Assembly: GCA_001563305.1 (NCBI GenBank)
Contig: CP013703.1
Coordinates: forward strand, 1,165,773-1,229,772
Direction: 5' to 3'
Length of the DNA: 64,000 bases
Source: a methanogenic archaeon mixed culture ISO4-G1
GTDB lineage: Archaea > Thermoplasmatota > Thermoplasmata > Methanomassiliicoccales > Methanomethylophilaceae
The position numbers and the translations under genes were made by a program. Shown piece after piece: positions 15,799 to 24,555 of this stretch (position 1 is the first letter of the stretch; the number at the start of each line of letters is the position of its first letter). Under the pieces are notes generated by a model, which saw nothing but the letters and a program-made list of their open reading frames with translations, was not told where the DNA came from and made no database searches.

Positions 15799-17703
15799 TC
15801 ATCTCAGTCTGATCGTCTCGAGGTTCTGGGGGGCCTTGGTCTCGATTCCGAACTTCTTGTAGATGGACGAGGCGAAATCGGTACACTTCTTGTCCTCGCC
15901 GTGGCCGATGATGATCTTGTTCGGCTTGGGTTCAAGAGACGAAATGTACCTCATGAGCTGCTTCCTGTCGGAGTGACCGGAGAATCCGTCCACTGTGACC
16001 CTCTGCATCTTGATCTGCAGGTCGATGGGCTTGCCCTTCATGCTGAGCGTGATCTCGCTGCGTCCCCTCTGGATCGTCCTTCCGATGGATCCCTCGGACT
16101 GGTATCCGACGAACAGGAGCCAGTTGTTCTCGTCGTCGGCCCACTCGCGGAAGTACTCCATGACCGGTCCTCCGGACATCATACCGGATGTGGCGAGCAC
16201 GATGCACGGGTCCGGCGAGTGACATATCTCCTCCCTCATGTCCGCTGTCTCGACCCTCTTGAAGATCGGTGACAGGAAGGGGTTCTCGTTCTGCTGGAAG
16301 ATCTGCGTCCTCAACGAGCTGTTGAGATATTCAGGATATGCCGTATGGATGGCCGTGGCCTCCCAGATCATTCCGTCGAGATAGACGGGGCACTTCGGGA
16401 TCTTGCCCTGGCGCATCTGCTCCTCGATGACGAGCATGACCTCCTGGGACCTTCCCACCGCGAAGACCGGGATCAGGACCTTTCCGCCCTTGGCGGTCGC
16501 CCTCTGGAGCAGGTTACCCATCTCCTCGGATGCCTCCGCCCTCGTGGGTGTGACGTCGTTGTGCCCTCCGTAGGTGGACTCGATGACCAGGGTCTCCAGC
16601 CTGGGGAACCTGTTGTTGGCCGGATTGAACAGCCATGTCTTCTCGTACTTCGTATCACCGGAGAACGCGACGTTGTGGAGCCCGTCCCCGATGTGGAAGT
16701 GGGCGATGGCGGAACCCAGAATGTGCCCCGCGTTGTGGAACGTGAGCCTGACATCGGGTGCGATGTCCGTGGTCTCGTTGTACTTGAGAGTGATCGTGTG
16801 CAGGATCTCCTGCCTCACGTGGGATGCGTCGTACGGGGTCTTCTTGTCCTCCCCGAATCCCAACTTGATGTTGTCCAGCTGGAGCAGGGCCATGAGGTCC
16901 CTGGTGGGCGGCGTGCAATACACCGGCCCCTTGTATCCGTATTTGAACAGCGCCGGAAGGGTACCGCAGTGGTCCAGGTGGGCGTGCGTGATGACGACCG
17001 CGTCGATGTCGGAGAGCGGCTGTGCCTCCGGGATCGCGAAATATGGTGTGGAATCGGACGACGGGTCCAGACCGCAGTCGATGAGGATCTTGGACTCCCT
17101 CGTGGTGAGCAGGGAACATGACCTCCCGACCTGCCTGAATCCTCCCATGGCGGTGACCCTGACCCACTGCTCTCCCTCGAGCTTGGGCCTAGCGATCCTC
17201 CTGGCGACGTAGGACAGCATCTCCTGCCTCTCGTCGTGGTTGGCACGGAGATATCCCCTGACATCCGAAACCGTCTTCGAGGGGATCGGCGGCGCCCTGA
17301 TGACCTTTACGTTCCATCCGGATTCCTTCCTGAGCTCGGTCAGCAGCTTCCCTTCCTTCCCGACGACCTCGCTGGGGTTGATGGCCTCGACTATGGCCTC
17401 TCCCGTCTCCTCGACGAAGTTGATGTCAAAAATCTCCGCCTTCTTGGGGATCATGCTCCTGATCTTCTCCTCAACCTTGTCCGCATCCTCCAGCGTCGAG
17501 GGGTCCGGTCTGATGTCGACCCTGCGGTGGATGTTCTGGGCAATGGTCCTTGCAAGACTGTCGTCGGCCGAGAACTTCTCGTAATCGTTCGTGTACACTA
17601 CAACCACCGGGCCCTCGAACTTGATAGCCGAGATACCCATGTCTGAAGGTACCAGTCTCCTGACCTCTGCGGTGAGGGTTTCGAATAGCTTGTCTACGTT
17701 CAT
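15799..17703 (-). CDS. fttA: Beta-CASP ribonuclease / transcription termination factor FttA (aCPSF1)
   Basis: A 634-residue archaeal homologue of CPSF73. Two KH-type RNA-binding domains occupy about residues 1-145 (the GxxG loop is seen as VGKEGK). The metallo-beta-lactamase domain follows with the zinc signature THAHLDHCG (239-247) and SGDTKYE. The beta-CASP insertion and GMMSGGPVMEYF, GYQSEGSIGRTIQRG and FSGHSDRKQL motifs complete the nuclease. This essential factor terminates transcription by cleaving nascent RNA at U-rich sites. Monocistronic, 56 nt downstream of psmB on the same strand. Confidence 0.97.
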   Translation of the reverse strand: MNVDKLFETLTAEVRRLVPSDMGISAIKFEGPVVVVYTNDYEKFSADDSLARTIAQNIHRRVDIRPDPSTLEDADKVEEKIRSMIPKKAEIFDINFVEETGEAIVEAINPSEVVGKEGKLLTELRKESGWNVKVIRAPPIPSKTVSDVRGYLRANHDERQEMLSYVARRIARPKLEGEQWVRVTAMGGFRQVGRSCSLLTTRESKILIDCGLDPSSDSTPYFAIPEAQPLSDIDAVVITHAHLDHCGTLPALFKYGYKGPVYCTPPTRDLMALLQLDNIKLGFGEDKKTPYDASHVRQEILHTITLKYNETTDIAPDVRLTFHNAGHILGSAIAHFHIGDGLHNVAFSGDTKYEKTWLFNPANNRFPRLETLVIESTYGGHNDVTPTRAEASEEMGNLLQRATAKGGKVLIPVFAVGRSQEVMLVIEEQMRQGKIPKCPVYLDGMIWEATAIHTAYPEYLNSSLRTQIFQQNENPFLSPIFKRVETADMREEICHSPDPCIVLATSGMMSGGPVMEYFREWADDENNWLLFVGYQSEGSIGRTIQRGRSEITLSMKGKPIDLQIKMQRVTVDGFSGHSDRKQLMRYISSLEPKPNKIIIGHGEDKKCTDFASSIYKKFGIETKAPQNLETIRLR

Positions 17704-17758
17704 TTCGAATCCAGCTTTGAGAAGTGAAGTTTGAGAATGGAAAGGGTTTATGGTTGCG

Positions 17759-18391
17759 TCAGTTGGGGTACTTGAATCCCAACTTCTCGCAGCGGGAGAT
17801 GATCTCCTCGCGGGATATCTCCTCGTAACCCTTGGGCCCTATGTAGGACACAAGGAACCCGTCTCCCGAGTAGTTGTCCCTCCTCCTGGAGGAGTTGAGG
17901 GCTGTGATGGCACAGTTGATTCCCTCGTCCTTGGTCATGTTGGGCTTGTAGGATGCCTCGAGCGATCCGAGTGCGAACACAGATCCGGATCCCGAGGATG
18001 TATAATTGTCCTCGAGGACGCCTCCAGCCATGTCGACGCTGAAGATGTGTCCTCCGCTGGCGTCGTATCCGCCGACCAGAGGAGCCACGTAGAATCCCTG
18101 GCGGAGAATGTTGCCGATCATAACGGCAGCAGTCTGGACGGACATGGGTGCGCCCTTCTTCATCTTGTATATCGAGATCTCGCTCTGGAGGTAGCGGATG
18201 AGCAGCTGGGCGTCGCCCACGCCTCCCGCGATGGTCATACCGAGGTTCTCTGCGAGGGGGAACACCTTCTGGCAGTGGTTGTCGGCGATCAGGTTGCCCA
18301 TGGTGGCCCTCTGATCCGTAGCCAGAATGACTCCGTCCTTCAGTTTCAATCCGATTGTGGTCGTACCGGTCTTAAGAGTATCCTCAGTCAT
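17759..18391 (-). CDS. psmB: Proteasome subunit beta
   Basis: A 210-residue archaeal 20S proteasome beta subunit. The propeptide MTEDTLKTG is nine residues long and would be removed autocatalytically to expose Thr10 of TTTIGLKLKDGV as the N-terminal nucleophile. Catalytic companions are seen: DQRATMGN (Asp and Arg), K in the QKVF strand, and SGSGSVFALG. The upstream 11 codons of the open frame are rejected because they do not match any propeptide. The alpha subunit is not in this window. Confidence 0.96.
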   Translation of the reverse strand: MTEDTLKTGTTTIGLKLKDGVILATDQRATMGNLIADNHCQKVFPLAENLGMTIAGGVGDAQLLIRYLQSEISIYKMKKGAPMSVQTAAVMIGNILRQGFYVAPLVGGYDASGGHIFSVDMAGGVLEDNYTSSGSGSVFALGSLEASYKPNMTKDEGINCAITALNSSRRRDNYSGDGFLVSYIGPKGYEEISREEIISRCEKLGFKYPN

Positions 18392-18511
18392 TTTTAATCT
18401 CCCAGTTAGCGAGAAAAGGCACACATTATCGTGTGTTAATGTAGAGTATTCCCCGGTTCTATTTAAAAAGTTTGAATGGAAAGGCGGTTTTGTCGCGAAT
18501 GATCGCGACCG

Positions 18512-20197
18512 TCACTTGGACTTGTGCCTGGTCTTGACCGCTATGCCCCTCTTGAGGTCGGTCATCTCCCTTCCGCACATTGCCGCGACACCGACCGCAC
18601 GGACCCTGCCGTTGCATACGGCTATCGCCTCGTCTCCCACATGGATGCTTGGGTCGGCCTTGACGACACCGACCGCGAACAGGTTGCCCTTCATCTCGAA
18701 GTCCATGATCTCTATGGCCGGATACCCTCCGTCCACCAGTATCTGGGCGCCTTCCAGCGTGAGGGACACTCCTCCCCTCTCGGGCGTGAACATCCCGAGC
18801 TGGGTCTTCTTATGGTCCGCATCCTCGCGGAACAACTTGTAGTACGGGAACTTGCCGATGGCGTATGTGTTCTCGTCCATCAGGAGCTCCGCCCACCTGC
18901 GTCCGAACTGGAAGCTGAGCATGTTGAACATCTGGGCGTTCCTGTCGATCATGTAGTCCACGGGCTCCATGCCCTTGGTTGCCTCCCTGAGGGCCTTGTC
19001 CAGATTCTGAAGTGATGCAGGGGATGTGCTGTCACCGACGACTGTGCATGTCATATCGGCGAGCCCCTCGACCAGCTCGTAATCTTCGCCCAGGTGGCAG
19101 ATGACCGAATCCCATCCCTGCGCGATTATGTCGCCGACCATGCGACGGATCATCGCCTTCTCCTCGGGTTTCCACTCACCGGTGACAGGTATGTCGTAGG
19201 AGTTAGCGGGATAGTACGCGTCCAATTCCCTCGGAACGACTCCCAGCGGGGATGTGACTATCAGCTCCTGGACCAGCGTGTCGTGCTGTGCGGTATGAAT
19301 CGCGGATGAGAACGCCTTGTGCGTCTTGGAGATGTGGTACGGTTTCTTGGCCGAGCACGGCAGCAGGAGGAGCACTCTCTTGTGCTCCGGCTTCCTGTAG
19401 TCGGCCATGCGTGCCCTGTAGCTCTTGACGTCCGGTCTCCTCAGGGCCTGGGTGGTGTTGCATCCGAACCTGCATCCGACGGTGGAGCAGGTCTCCTCCG
19501 CATACTCGTAGCCGAGATCGTCATACAGCCTCAGCAGGGCGACGGACGAAGGCGATGATGGGGCCCTCTGGTCCGCCAGCTCCCTCAGGCGGTCCGCCTG
19601 GATGAACATCCTGATCTTGGAGAGCTCATCCTCCATGGACGCGATGTTCGCCTCGGATTCGTCGCCGCCCGTCTGGATCTCCGCCTCCGGGATCAGCCTG
19701 ATACCGCTGGCCCCGGCGGCCATAGGCAGTGCCAGATCGAACAGGTCCACACCCATGTATGCCAGCAGGGCGATGGTGGAGGGCTCCCCGAGACCGGAGA
19801 GATACAGCAGGCGGTTGAATCCTGCTGCCCTCCTCAGCTTGATCACAGAATCCACGATGCGTCTGGGGTCCTTCCTCAGCTCGTACGCGTTCGGTACCGC
19901 CACAATCTCGACGGAATCGTCGAACATCAGATCGTCCCTGACCGGGAGCCTGACGACGGCCACGCCGTCCTTGACCTTCACCTCGGTATCCATTCCGGAG
20001 TTCGACGTCGTCCTCAGACCGTTGTCCATCGGGATCTCGGATCCCATGACGTGCATAATCCTGCCCTCCTCGGTGGTCCCGATCCAAATCGGGGAACCTT
20101 CCTTCGAGGGTATCGCCGAAGGGGTGGAGATCTTGATGCCGTCGCGGGTGTATTCGCAGACCCTCGACCTTTGGGACCTGAAGATGACGTCCAACAT
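18512..20197 (-). CDS. arcS: Archaeosine synthase subunit alpha (ArcS)
   Basis: A protein of about 561 residues related to archaeal TGT. The N-terminal TGT-like barrel is partly degenerate, and in the middle lies the ArcS-specific LPCSAKKPYHISKTHKAF block containing the cysteine involved in lysine addition to preQ0 at position 15 of tRNA. The C terminus ends in a PUA domain (FAVGVVKADPSIHVGDEA...AVGVAAMCGREM). A Cys set (CSTVGCRFGCNTT, about 250) may bind zinc. The start is set at the ATG at 20195-20197 with a TATA-like element (tttatact, minus strand, about 20218) 25 nt upstream. Divergent from pyrB. Confidence 0.9.
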   Translation of the reverse strand: MLDVIFRSQRSRVCEYTRDGIKISTPSAIPSKEGSPIWIGTTEEGRIMHVMGSEIPMDNGLRTTSNSGMDTEVKVKDGVAVVRLPVRDDLMFDDSVEIVAVPNAYELRKDPRRIVDSVIKLRRAAGFNRLLYLSGLGEPSTIALLAYMGVDLFDLALPMAAGASGIRLIPEAEIQTGGDESEANIASMEDELSKIRMFIQADRLRELADQRAPSSPSSVALLRLYDDLGYEYAEETCSTVGCRFGCNTTQALRRPDVKSYRARMADYRKPEHKRVLLLLPCSAKKPYHISKTHKAFSSAIHTAQHDTLVQELIVTSPLGVVPRELDAYYPANSYDIPVTGEWKPEEKAMIRRMVGDIIAQGWDSVICHLGEDYELVEGLADMTCTVVGDSTSPASLQNLDKALREATKGMEPVDYMIDRNAQMFNMLSFQFGRRWAELLMDENTYAIGKFPYYKLFREDADHKKTQLGMFTPERGGVSLTLEGAQILVDGGYPAIEIMDFEMKGNLFAVGVVKADPSIHVGDEAIAVCNGRVRAVGVAAMCGREMTDLKRGIAVKTRHKSK

Positions 20198-20266
20198 GCT
20201 ACCTCGACCCCCGTCCAAGTATAAAATTAACAAGGATTATTTAGGCGTACGCGATTAAGTTTAACC

Positions 20267-21196
20267 ATGGACCTACTCAACAGGGATATCGTCTCGATCA
20301 CGGACTTTTCCAAGGACGATATCGAAGGGATCCTGGACCTGGCGGAGGAGATGGTTCCTTACGCCAAAGGCGAGAAGACCAAGCGCACTCTGGACGGAAA
20401 GATCCTCGGCAACCTGTTCTTCGAGCCCTCTACGCGCACAAAGCTGTCCTTCGAGAGCGCGGCATACAGGCTGGGATGCGAAGTGATAGATGTGTCCGAA
20501 ACGTCCATGACATCTATGGCCAAGGGGGAGACCCTGGCGGACACCATCAAGATCGTCGACGCATACTGCGACGCGACCGTCCTGAGGCATCCCTTCGAGG
20601 GGGCGGCCAGGCTCGCGGCGGAGTTCTCCGACCACCCGGTCATCAACGCCGGGGACGGTGCCGGATCGCACCCCACGCAGACACTGCTGGACCTCTTCAC
20701 GATGAGAAGGGCCAAAGGAGCGCTCGAGAACCTCAACATAGTGCTGGTCGGGGACCTGAAGTACGGAAGGACCGTCCACTCCCTGGCGCAGGCCCTCACG
20801 AGGTTCGGCATGAACATCACCCTGGTGGCGCCCGAGAGCCTCAGGATGCCGCAGGACATCATAGACCACCTTGAATCCAACGGATGCCATCCCAGGACGA
20901 TGACCTTCCTCGAGGATGCGATCCCCGACGCGGACATCCTCTACGTCACACGCATACAGAGGGAGAGGTTCCCGGACCCGTCGGAGTACGAGAAGGTCGC
21001 AGGGACATACAGGATCGACAACGCGCTCCTGGAGAACGCCAAGGATGACATGATCGTCATGCACCCCCTCCCCAGGGTCAGCGAGATCGCCCCCGAGGTT
21101 GACAAGAGCAAGCACGCGATGTACTTCCAGCAGGCCGCCAACGGTGTGCCGGTGAGGATGGCCCTGCTCAACGCGATAATGGGAGGCGAGCTCTGA
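20267..21196 (+). CDS. pyrB: Aspartate carbamoyltransferase catalytic subunit
   Basis: A 309-residue enzyme of de novo pyrimidine synthesis joining carbamoyl phosphate and aspartate. The carbamoyl-phosphate loop FFEPSTRTKLSFESAAYRLG is recognisable (STRT), as are GETLADT, VLRHP, HPTQTLLD and the aspartate-binding MHPLPRVSEI. It overlaps pyrI by 1 nt, giving the standard regulated dodecameric ATCase. A TATA-like element (cttatttaggcg region) lies upstream in the 69-nt gap to arcS. Confidence 0.97.
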   Translation: MDLLNRDIVSITDFSKDDIEGILDLAEEMVPYAKGEKTKRTLDGKILGNLFFEPSTRTKLSFESAAYRLGCEVIDVSETSMTSMAKGETLADTIKIVDAYCDATVLRHPFEGAARLAAEFSDHPVINAGDGAGSHPTQTLLDLFTMRRAKGALENLNIVLVGDLKYGRTVHSLAQALTRFGMNITLVAPESLRMPQDIIDHLESNGCHPRTMTFLEDAIPDADILYVTRIQRERFPDPSEYEKVAGTYRIDNALLENAKDDMIVMHPLPRVSEIAPEVDKSKHAMYFQQAANGVPVRMALLNAIMGGEL

Positions 21197-21675
21197 TGGC
21201 CTCGGAAGGTCCGATCAAGGAGGTCAGGCTGACCCCCATCAGGAACGGAACCGTCATCGACCACATCGCCTGCGGACAGGCCCTGAACGTCATCAAGATC
21301 CTCGGGATCACCGAGAACAACATCTACTCGTCCATCAGCATCGGGATGCACATCACCTCCACGACTCTGGGGGGATGGAAGGACATCGTCAAGATCGAGG
21401 ACAGGGAGCTTGATTCCAAGACCGCCGAGAAGATCGCCCTGGTTGCGCCGGACGCCACGATCTCCATCATCAGGGACTTCTGCGTTGATAGGAAGTACAA
21501 GGTCTCCATCAGCGACTGCGTCGTCGGCCTGGCCAGATGCAGCAATCCAAACTGCATCACCAACAAGGGCGAACCCGTCGAGACCAAGTTCAGGGTCGTA
21601 TCCAGATGTCCGGTCCAACTCAAGTGCTGCTACTGCGACAGGGTCCTGATGAACATCTCCGACAACCTGCTGTGA
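21196..21675 (+). CDS. pyrI: Aspartate carbamoyltransferase regulatory subunit
   Basis: A 159-residue regulatory chain. The N-terminal allosteric domain that binds CTP/ATP has the expected VRLTPIRNGTVIDHI-type start and KDIVKIEDREL. The C-terminal zinc domain shows four cysteines in two pairs: CSNPNCIT and LKCCYCD. The start overlaps the pyrB stop by one base (TGATGG). Confidence 0.97.
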   Translation: MASEGPIKEVRLTPIRNGTVIDHIACGQALNVIKILGITENNIYSSISIGMHITSTTLGGWKDIVKIEDRELDSKTAEKIALVAPDATISIIRDFCVDRKYKVSISDCVVGLARCSNPNCITNKGEPVETKFRVVSRCPVQLKCCYCDRVLMNISDNLL

Positions 21676-21679
21676 TCCC

Positions 21680-22210
21680 ATGAAGATACTTCTCATCACA
21701 GGGATGCCGGGCGCCGGTAAGGAAGAGCTGCTGAACGTTGCACGCTCCATGGACATCCCGTTCCTGAGGATGGGCGACATCGTCAGGGAGTTCCACGCCA
21801 CATCAGGAGCGGCCGAGAAGGGCCTCTCCGTAGGGCAGGTGGCCAACGGCGAGAGGGAACTGCACGGCAAGGACATCTGGGCCAAGAGGGCCATCGAGAG
21901 GATGTCCGGGGACCTGTTCCTGGTGGACGGATGCAGGAGCCTGGACGAGGTGAATTCGTACAAGGGCCTCAGCGACAACGTCTACATCATCGGCATCCAC
22001 GCGCCCCGCATGACCCGCTACGAGAGGCTCGTGAAAAGGGGACGCGACGACGCACCCAAGGACATCGCCGAATTCGACGAGCGCGACAACCGCGAGCTCG
22101 GATGGGGCCTGGGGAATGTCATCGCGCTTTCCGACATAATGATCATCAACGACTCCGACCTGGATTCCTTCAAGGCGAAGGTCAGAAAGGAGTTGGAGGC
22201 CCTCAGATGA
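21680..22210 (+). CDS. UPF0200-type P-loop nucleotide kinase-like protein
   Basis: A 176-residue P-loop protein beginning with MKILLITGMPGAGKEELL (Walker A GMPGAGK). The body resembles adenylate kinase and dephospho-CoA kinase-type folds: MGDIVREFH, DGCRSLDEVNSY (Walker B-like), RYERLVKRGRDD (lid arginines) and FDERDNRELGWG. This archaeal family (UPF0200) has no proven substrate to my knowledge. It starts 4 nt after pyrI and overlaps the next gene (ATGA), so it belongs to the pyrimidine transcription unit. A nucleotide kinase or an RNA/DNA-processing accessory role is possible. Confidence 0.78.
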   Translation: MKILLITGMPGAGKEELLNVARSMDIPFLRMGDIVREFHATSGAAEKGLSVGQVANGERELHGKDIWAKRAIERMSGDLFLVDGCRSLDEVNSYKGLSDNVYIIGIHAPRMTRYERLVKRGRDDAPKDIAEFDERDNRELGWGLGNVIALSDIMIINDSDLDSFKAKVRKELEALR

Positions 22211-22473
22211 AGTTCTCCATAGCCCGCCTCTGCGGCGGAAAAGCCCTGATGGCCGTGTCCGTGGACATCATGGACATCGATATGGAGGCCGCTGCGAAGA
22301 GGATCGAGGAGGAAGGGCTTCCGATACAGACCAAGGACGATCAGATGATCGTCTACCAGTGGAACGGCATGGAGACCACCCTCTACAGGCCCGGAAAGGT
22401 CATGTTCTATCCTCTCGAGGACAAGGCGGAATGCATCAGGTTCGCCACTGAGATCCTCGAGAAATACCAATAA
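22207..22473 (+). CDS. Small conserved archaeal-type protein, function unknown
   Basis: An 88-residue protein whose ATG overlaps the stop of the UPF0200 gene (ATGA), so the two are translationally coupled. The pattern (IARLCGGKALMAVS, IDMEAAAKRIEEEG, ETTLYRPGKVMFYPLED, CIRFATEILEKYQ) suggests an alpha-beta fold that vaguely recalls half of a TBP-like domain (Y-x-x-G-K-x-x followed by an amphipathic helix), but I cannot confirm this. It ends in TAA, unusual for this window. Last gene of the pyrB-pyrI-UPF0200 unit. Confidence 0.65.
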   Translation: MKFSIARLCGGKALMAVSVDIMDIDMEAAAKRIEEEGLPIQTKDDQMIVYQWNGMETTLYRPGKVMFYPLEDKAECIRFATEILEKYQ

Positions 22474-22544
22474 GTGCCACACATCGGAAAACGATGGTTT
22501 TTGCACAGAGCATAGCTTATTAATGCGATACCCTATCGACAGCC

Positions 22545-23270
22545 ATGAATCCCATCACGATGGTGGCCGTCGAGGTCATCCTGTCGGCAATCCTCTCGGT
22601 GGCGGTGTACAAGCTGCACTGCCTGTCGAAGAGCGGGGCCGTCGCCTCTTTTGTGGTGGGGTCGTTGCTCGCGGTCTTCGCCACGTTCAGCGAGTTCTTC
22701 ATAATCACGTTCTTCGTGATCATGAGCTTCTTCGCCACGATGAAGGACATCGACAAGAAGATAGCCATGGGACTTCAGGAGGGCCAGTTCGGGGAGAGGA
22801 AGTGGAGGAACGTCGCGGCCGTGGCGTTCCCTCCGGTCCTGATCGCTCTGATCCATTGTTTCTTCCCGATGGACCAGGACCTGTACACGATCATGTTCCT
22901 GACATCGGTGGTCGTGGCGGCTTCGGACACGGTGGCCAGCGAGATTGGTGTCAAGGATCCGAAGGCCTACATGATCACTACATTCGAACTCGTTCCCCCG
23001 GGGACCAACGGCGGCATATCCAAAAAGGGAACGCTGGCATCGACGATCGCCGCCCTGCTGGTAGCGATCCTAGGATGGGGAGTAATGACGGAATCTCTGA
23101 GCCCGCTCCTCCTAATCCCGTTCGTCTTCGGAGTGTTCGGTAACTTACTGGACAGCCTGTTCGGGGCCTGGTTCGAGAACAAGGGCTACATCTCAAAATA
23201 CACCAACAACTGGAGCACCGAACTGATCTCCGCACTCCTGGCCGGTGGCGTGTTCGCCCTCCTCTTCTGA
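22545..23270 (+). CDS. DUF92 / TMEM19-family integral membrane protein
   Basis: A 241-residue membrane protein with about six helices. The family signature is clear: SKSGAVASFVVGS near the N terminus, SDTVASEIG (about residues 124-132), PPGTNGGISKKGT (about 150-162) and a C-terminal GNLLDSLFGA. The family includes the plant phytyl-phosphate kinase VTE6; the archaeal members are proposed to act on polyprenyl phosphates, which would fit archaeal lipid salvage, but this is inference. TATA-like box (agcttattaatg) about 25 nt upstream of the ATG; monocistronic. Confidence 0.85.
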   Translation: MNPITMVAVEVILSAILSVAVYKLHCLSKSGAVASFVVGSLLAVFATFSEFFIITFFVIMSFFATMKDIDKKIAMGLQEGQFGERKWRNVAAVAFPPVLIALIHCFFPMDQDLYTIMFLTSVVVAASDTVASEIGVKDPKAYMITTFELVPPGTNGGISKKGTLASTIAALLVAILGWGVMTESLSPLLLIPFVFGVFGNLLDSLFGAWFENKGYISKYTNNWSTELISALLAGGVFALLF

Positions 23271-23326
23271 GATGCATATTGCCTGCAGTGGTTTTCTTTA
23301 AATTGGGTACGAACAAAACATCCCTC

Positions 23327-24340
23327 ATGACCAAAACTTTCAACACGGAAAGAAAGGACAGGGAAGAGTTCATGGATGCGACGTTCAAAAGATTCGTCCG
23401 CAACAAGCATGTGCTGTCCACGCTCCTGAAAGGTTATGTCAGGGAGTTCAGGGATTCCGACATCGAAGAGATCATAGGGTGCCTCGATGTGGACGCAGAC
23501 ACAGATATAGTCAAGGGAAGACCGACCGAATTCATCTCAGACAACGTGAAGAAGATTGTCTATGATTCGATCTATGATGTGAGACTTCCCGGAAAGAACG
23601 AGAAGGTCGGAATCATAATCAACCTCGAGGGACAGACCAAGGATCAAAGGAATCTGTTCAACAGGGCGCTGTATTACGGTTCCGCTCTGATCGTAGACCA
23701 GAAAGGGAAGATATTCAGCGGCAAGGAATTCGGAAAACTGAAGAAAGTTTACTCGATATGGTGTATCCTAAAGCCTGCCAAGAACAAACGGAACAGCATC
23801 GCTTCCTACACATTCAACGGGAATTACTTCCCAGGCTACGAATCTGAAGAGGCTATGGAAAACTGCGATTTTCTGGAGATAGTGATGGTCGGGGTCGGAC
23901 AGTTCGATGAGACGGAGAACAGAACGGATTCGAACGATGCAACCTCCCGGGCCATGGGGCTTCTCGACGTGTTCTTCGATGTCAAGATGACCAATCAGGA
24001 GAAGAGTGACGTGATGCAGACAGTATATAATATCCCGTACGATGATAACTTGAAAAGAAGCTTGGAGGACATCGAAACCATGATTGATGACGAGGAATTC
24101 AAGCAGGCTGTCTTCGAGGAGAAGATGGAGATTGCCTGTGAAGAAGCGGCGGCAAAGGCTGCAGCAAAGGCGGCGGCAAAGGCTGCGGCGGAGGCCACAG
24201 CTGAAGCAACGGCAATTACAAGTGCTAGGATACTGTCCTCGTATATGAGAAAGACAGGCTCGTCCCTTGAACAGGCAATGGATTACTTGGATATTCCCGA
24301 GGAACACCGCGAATCCATCGCCCCCCTCGTCAAACTGTGA
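23327..24340 (+). CDS. Rpn/PDDEXK-family nuclease (transposase-like) with Ala/Lys repeat tract
   Basis: A 337-residue protein of the Rpn (recombination-promoting nuclease, transposase_31-like) PD-(D/E)XK group. The nuclease core lies at about residues 50-170: ISDNVKKIVYDSIYDVRL, then IIINLEGQTKD (the E-x-Q acidic pair) and ALYYGSALI. The C-terminal part is a charged coiled coil with a low-complexity tract of KAAA units (about 277-305; encoded 24140-24220). The start at 23327 is supported by a TATA-like box (tctttaaatt, 23295) 30 nt upstream. Such genes occur in multiple divergent copies in gut archaea and bacteria. Role uncertain: it may promote horizontal recombination or act in defence. It sits immediately upstream of the 5S rRNA gene. 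Confidence 0.78.
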   Translation: MTKTFNTERKDREEFMDATFKRFVRNKHVLSTLLKGYVREFRDSDIEEIIGCLDVDADTDIVKGRPTEFISDNVKKIVYDSIYDVRLPGKNEKVGIIINLEGQTKDQRNLFNRALYYGSALIVDQKGKIFSGKEFGKLKKVYSIWCILKPAKNKRNSIASYTFNGNYFPGYESEEAMENCDFLEIVMVGVGQFDETENRTDSNDATSRAMGLLDVFFDVKMTNQEKSDVMQTVYNIPYDDNLKRSLEDIETMIDDEEFKQAVFEEKMEIACEEAAAKAAAKAAAKAAAEATAEATAITSARILSSYMRKTGSSLEQAMDYLDIPEEHRESIAPLVKL

Positions 24341-24364
24341 CATTCTGGACGTCATAGGATAGGA

Positions 24365-24371
24365 TTATATA
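24365..24371 (+). promoter_or_regulatory. TATA box of the 5S rRNA gene
   Basis: TTATATA, centred about 25 nt upstream of the mature 5S 5' end, the standard archaeal box A spacing. Confidence 0.7.
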
Positions 24372-24392
24372 CTGCCCATATATCCCCTGTAT

Positions 24393-24518
24393 TGGCATGA
24401 CGGCCATAGCGGCGGAGTCACACCCGGTCCCATTCCGAACCCGGCAGTAAAGCCCGCCCGCGTACCTGTCTGTACTGTATTGCGCAAGTGTACGGGAACT
24501 CAGGCACGCTGTCAGCCA
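24393..24518 (+). rRNA. rrf: 5S ribosomal RNA
   Basis: About 126 nt with the diagnostic loop sequence GGTCCCATTCCGAACCCGG (24426-24444) and the 5'/3' terminal helix formed by TGGC-a-TGAC at the start and GTCAGCCA at the end. It has its own TATA box and a downstream T-run (ctttt). There is no 16S or 23S gene within 24 kb on either side, so it is an unlinked 5S gene, as in other Thermoplasmata. Ends are accurate to within a few bases. Confidence 0.93.
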
Positions 24519-24555
24519 CTTTTCCCATTCTACCAGAACAGCTAAGGCGCTATAC

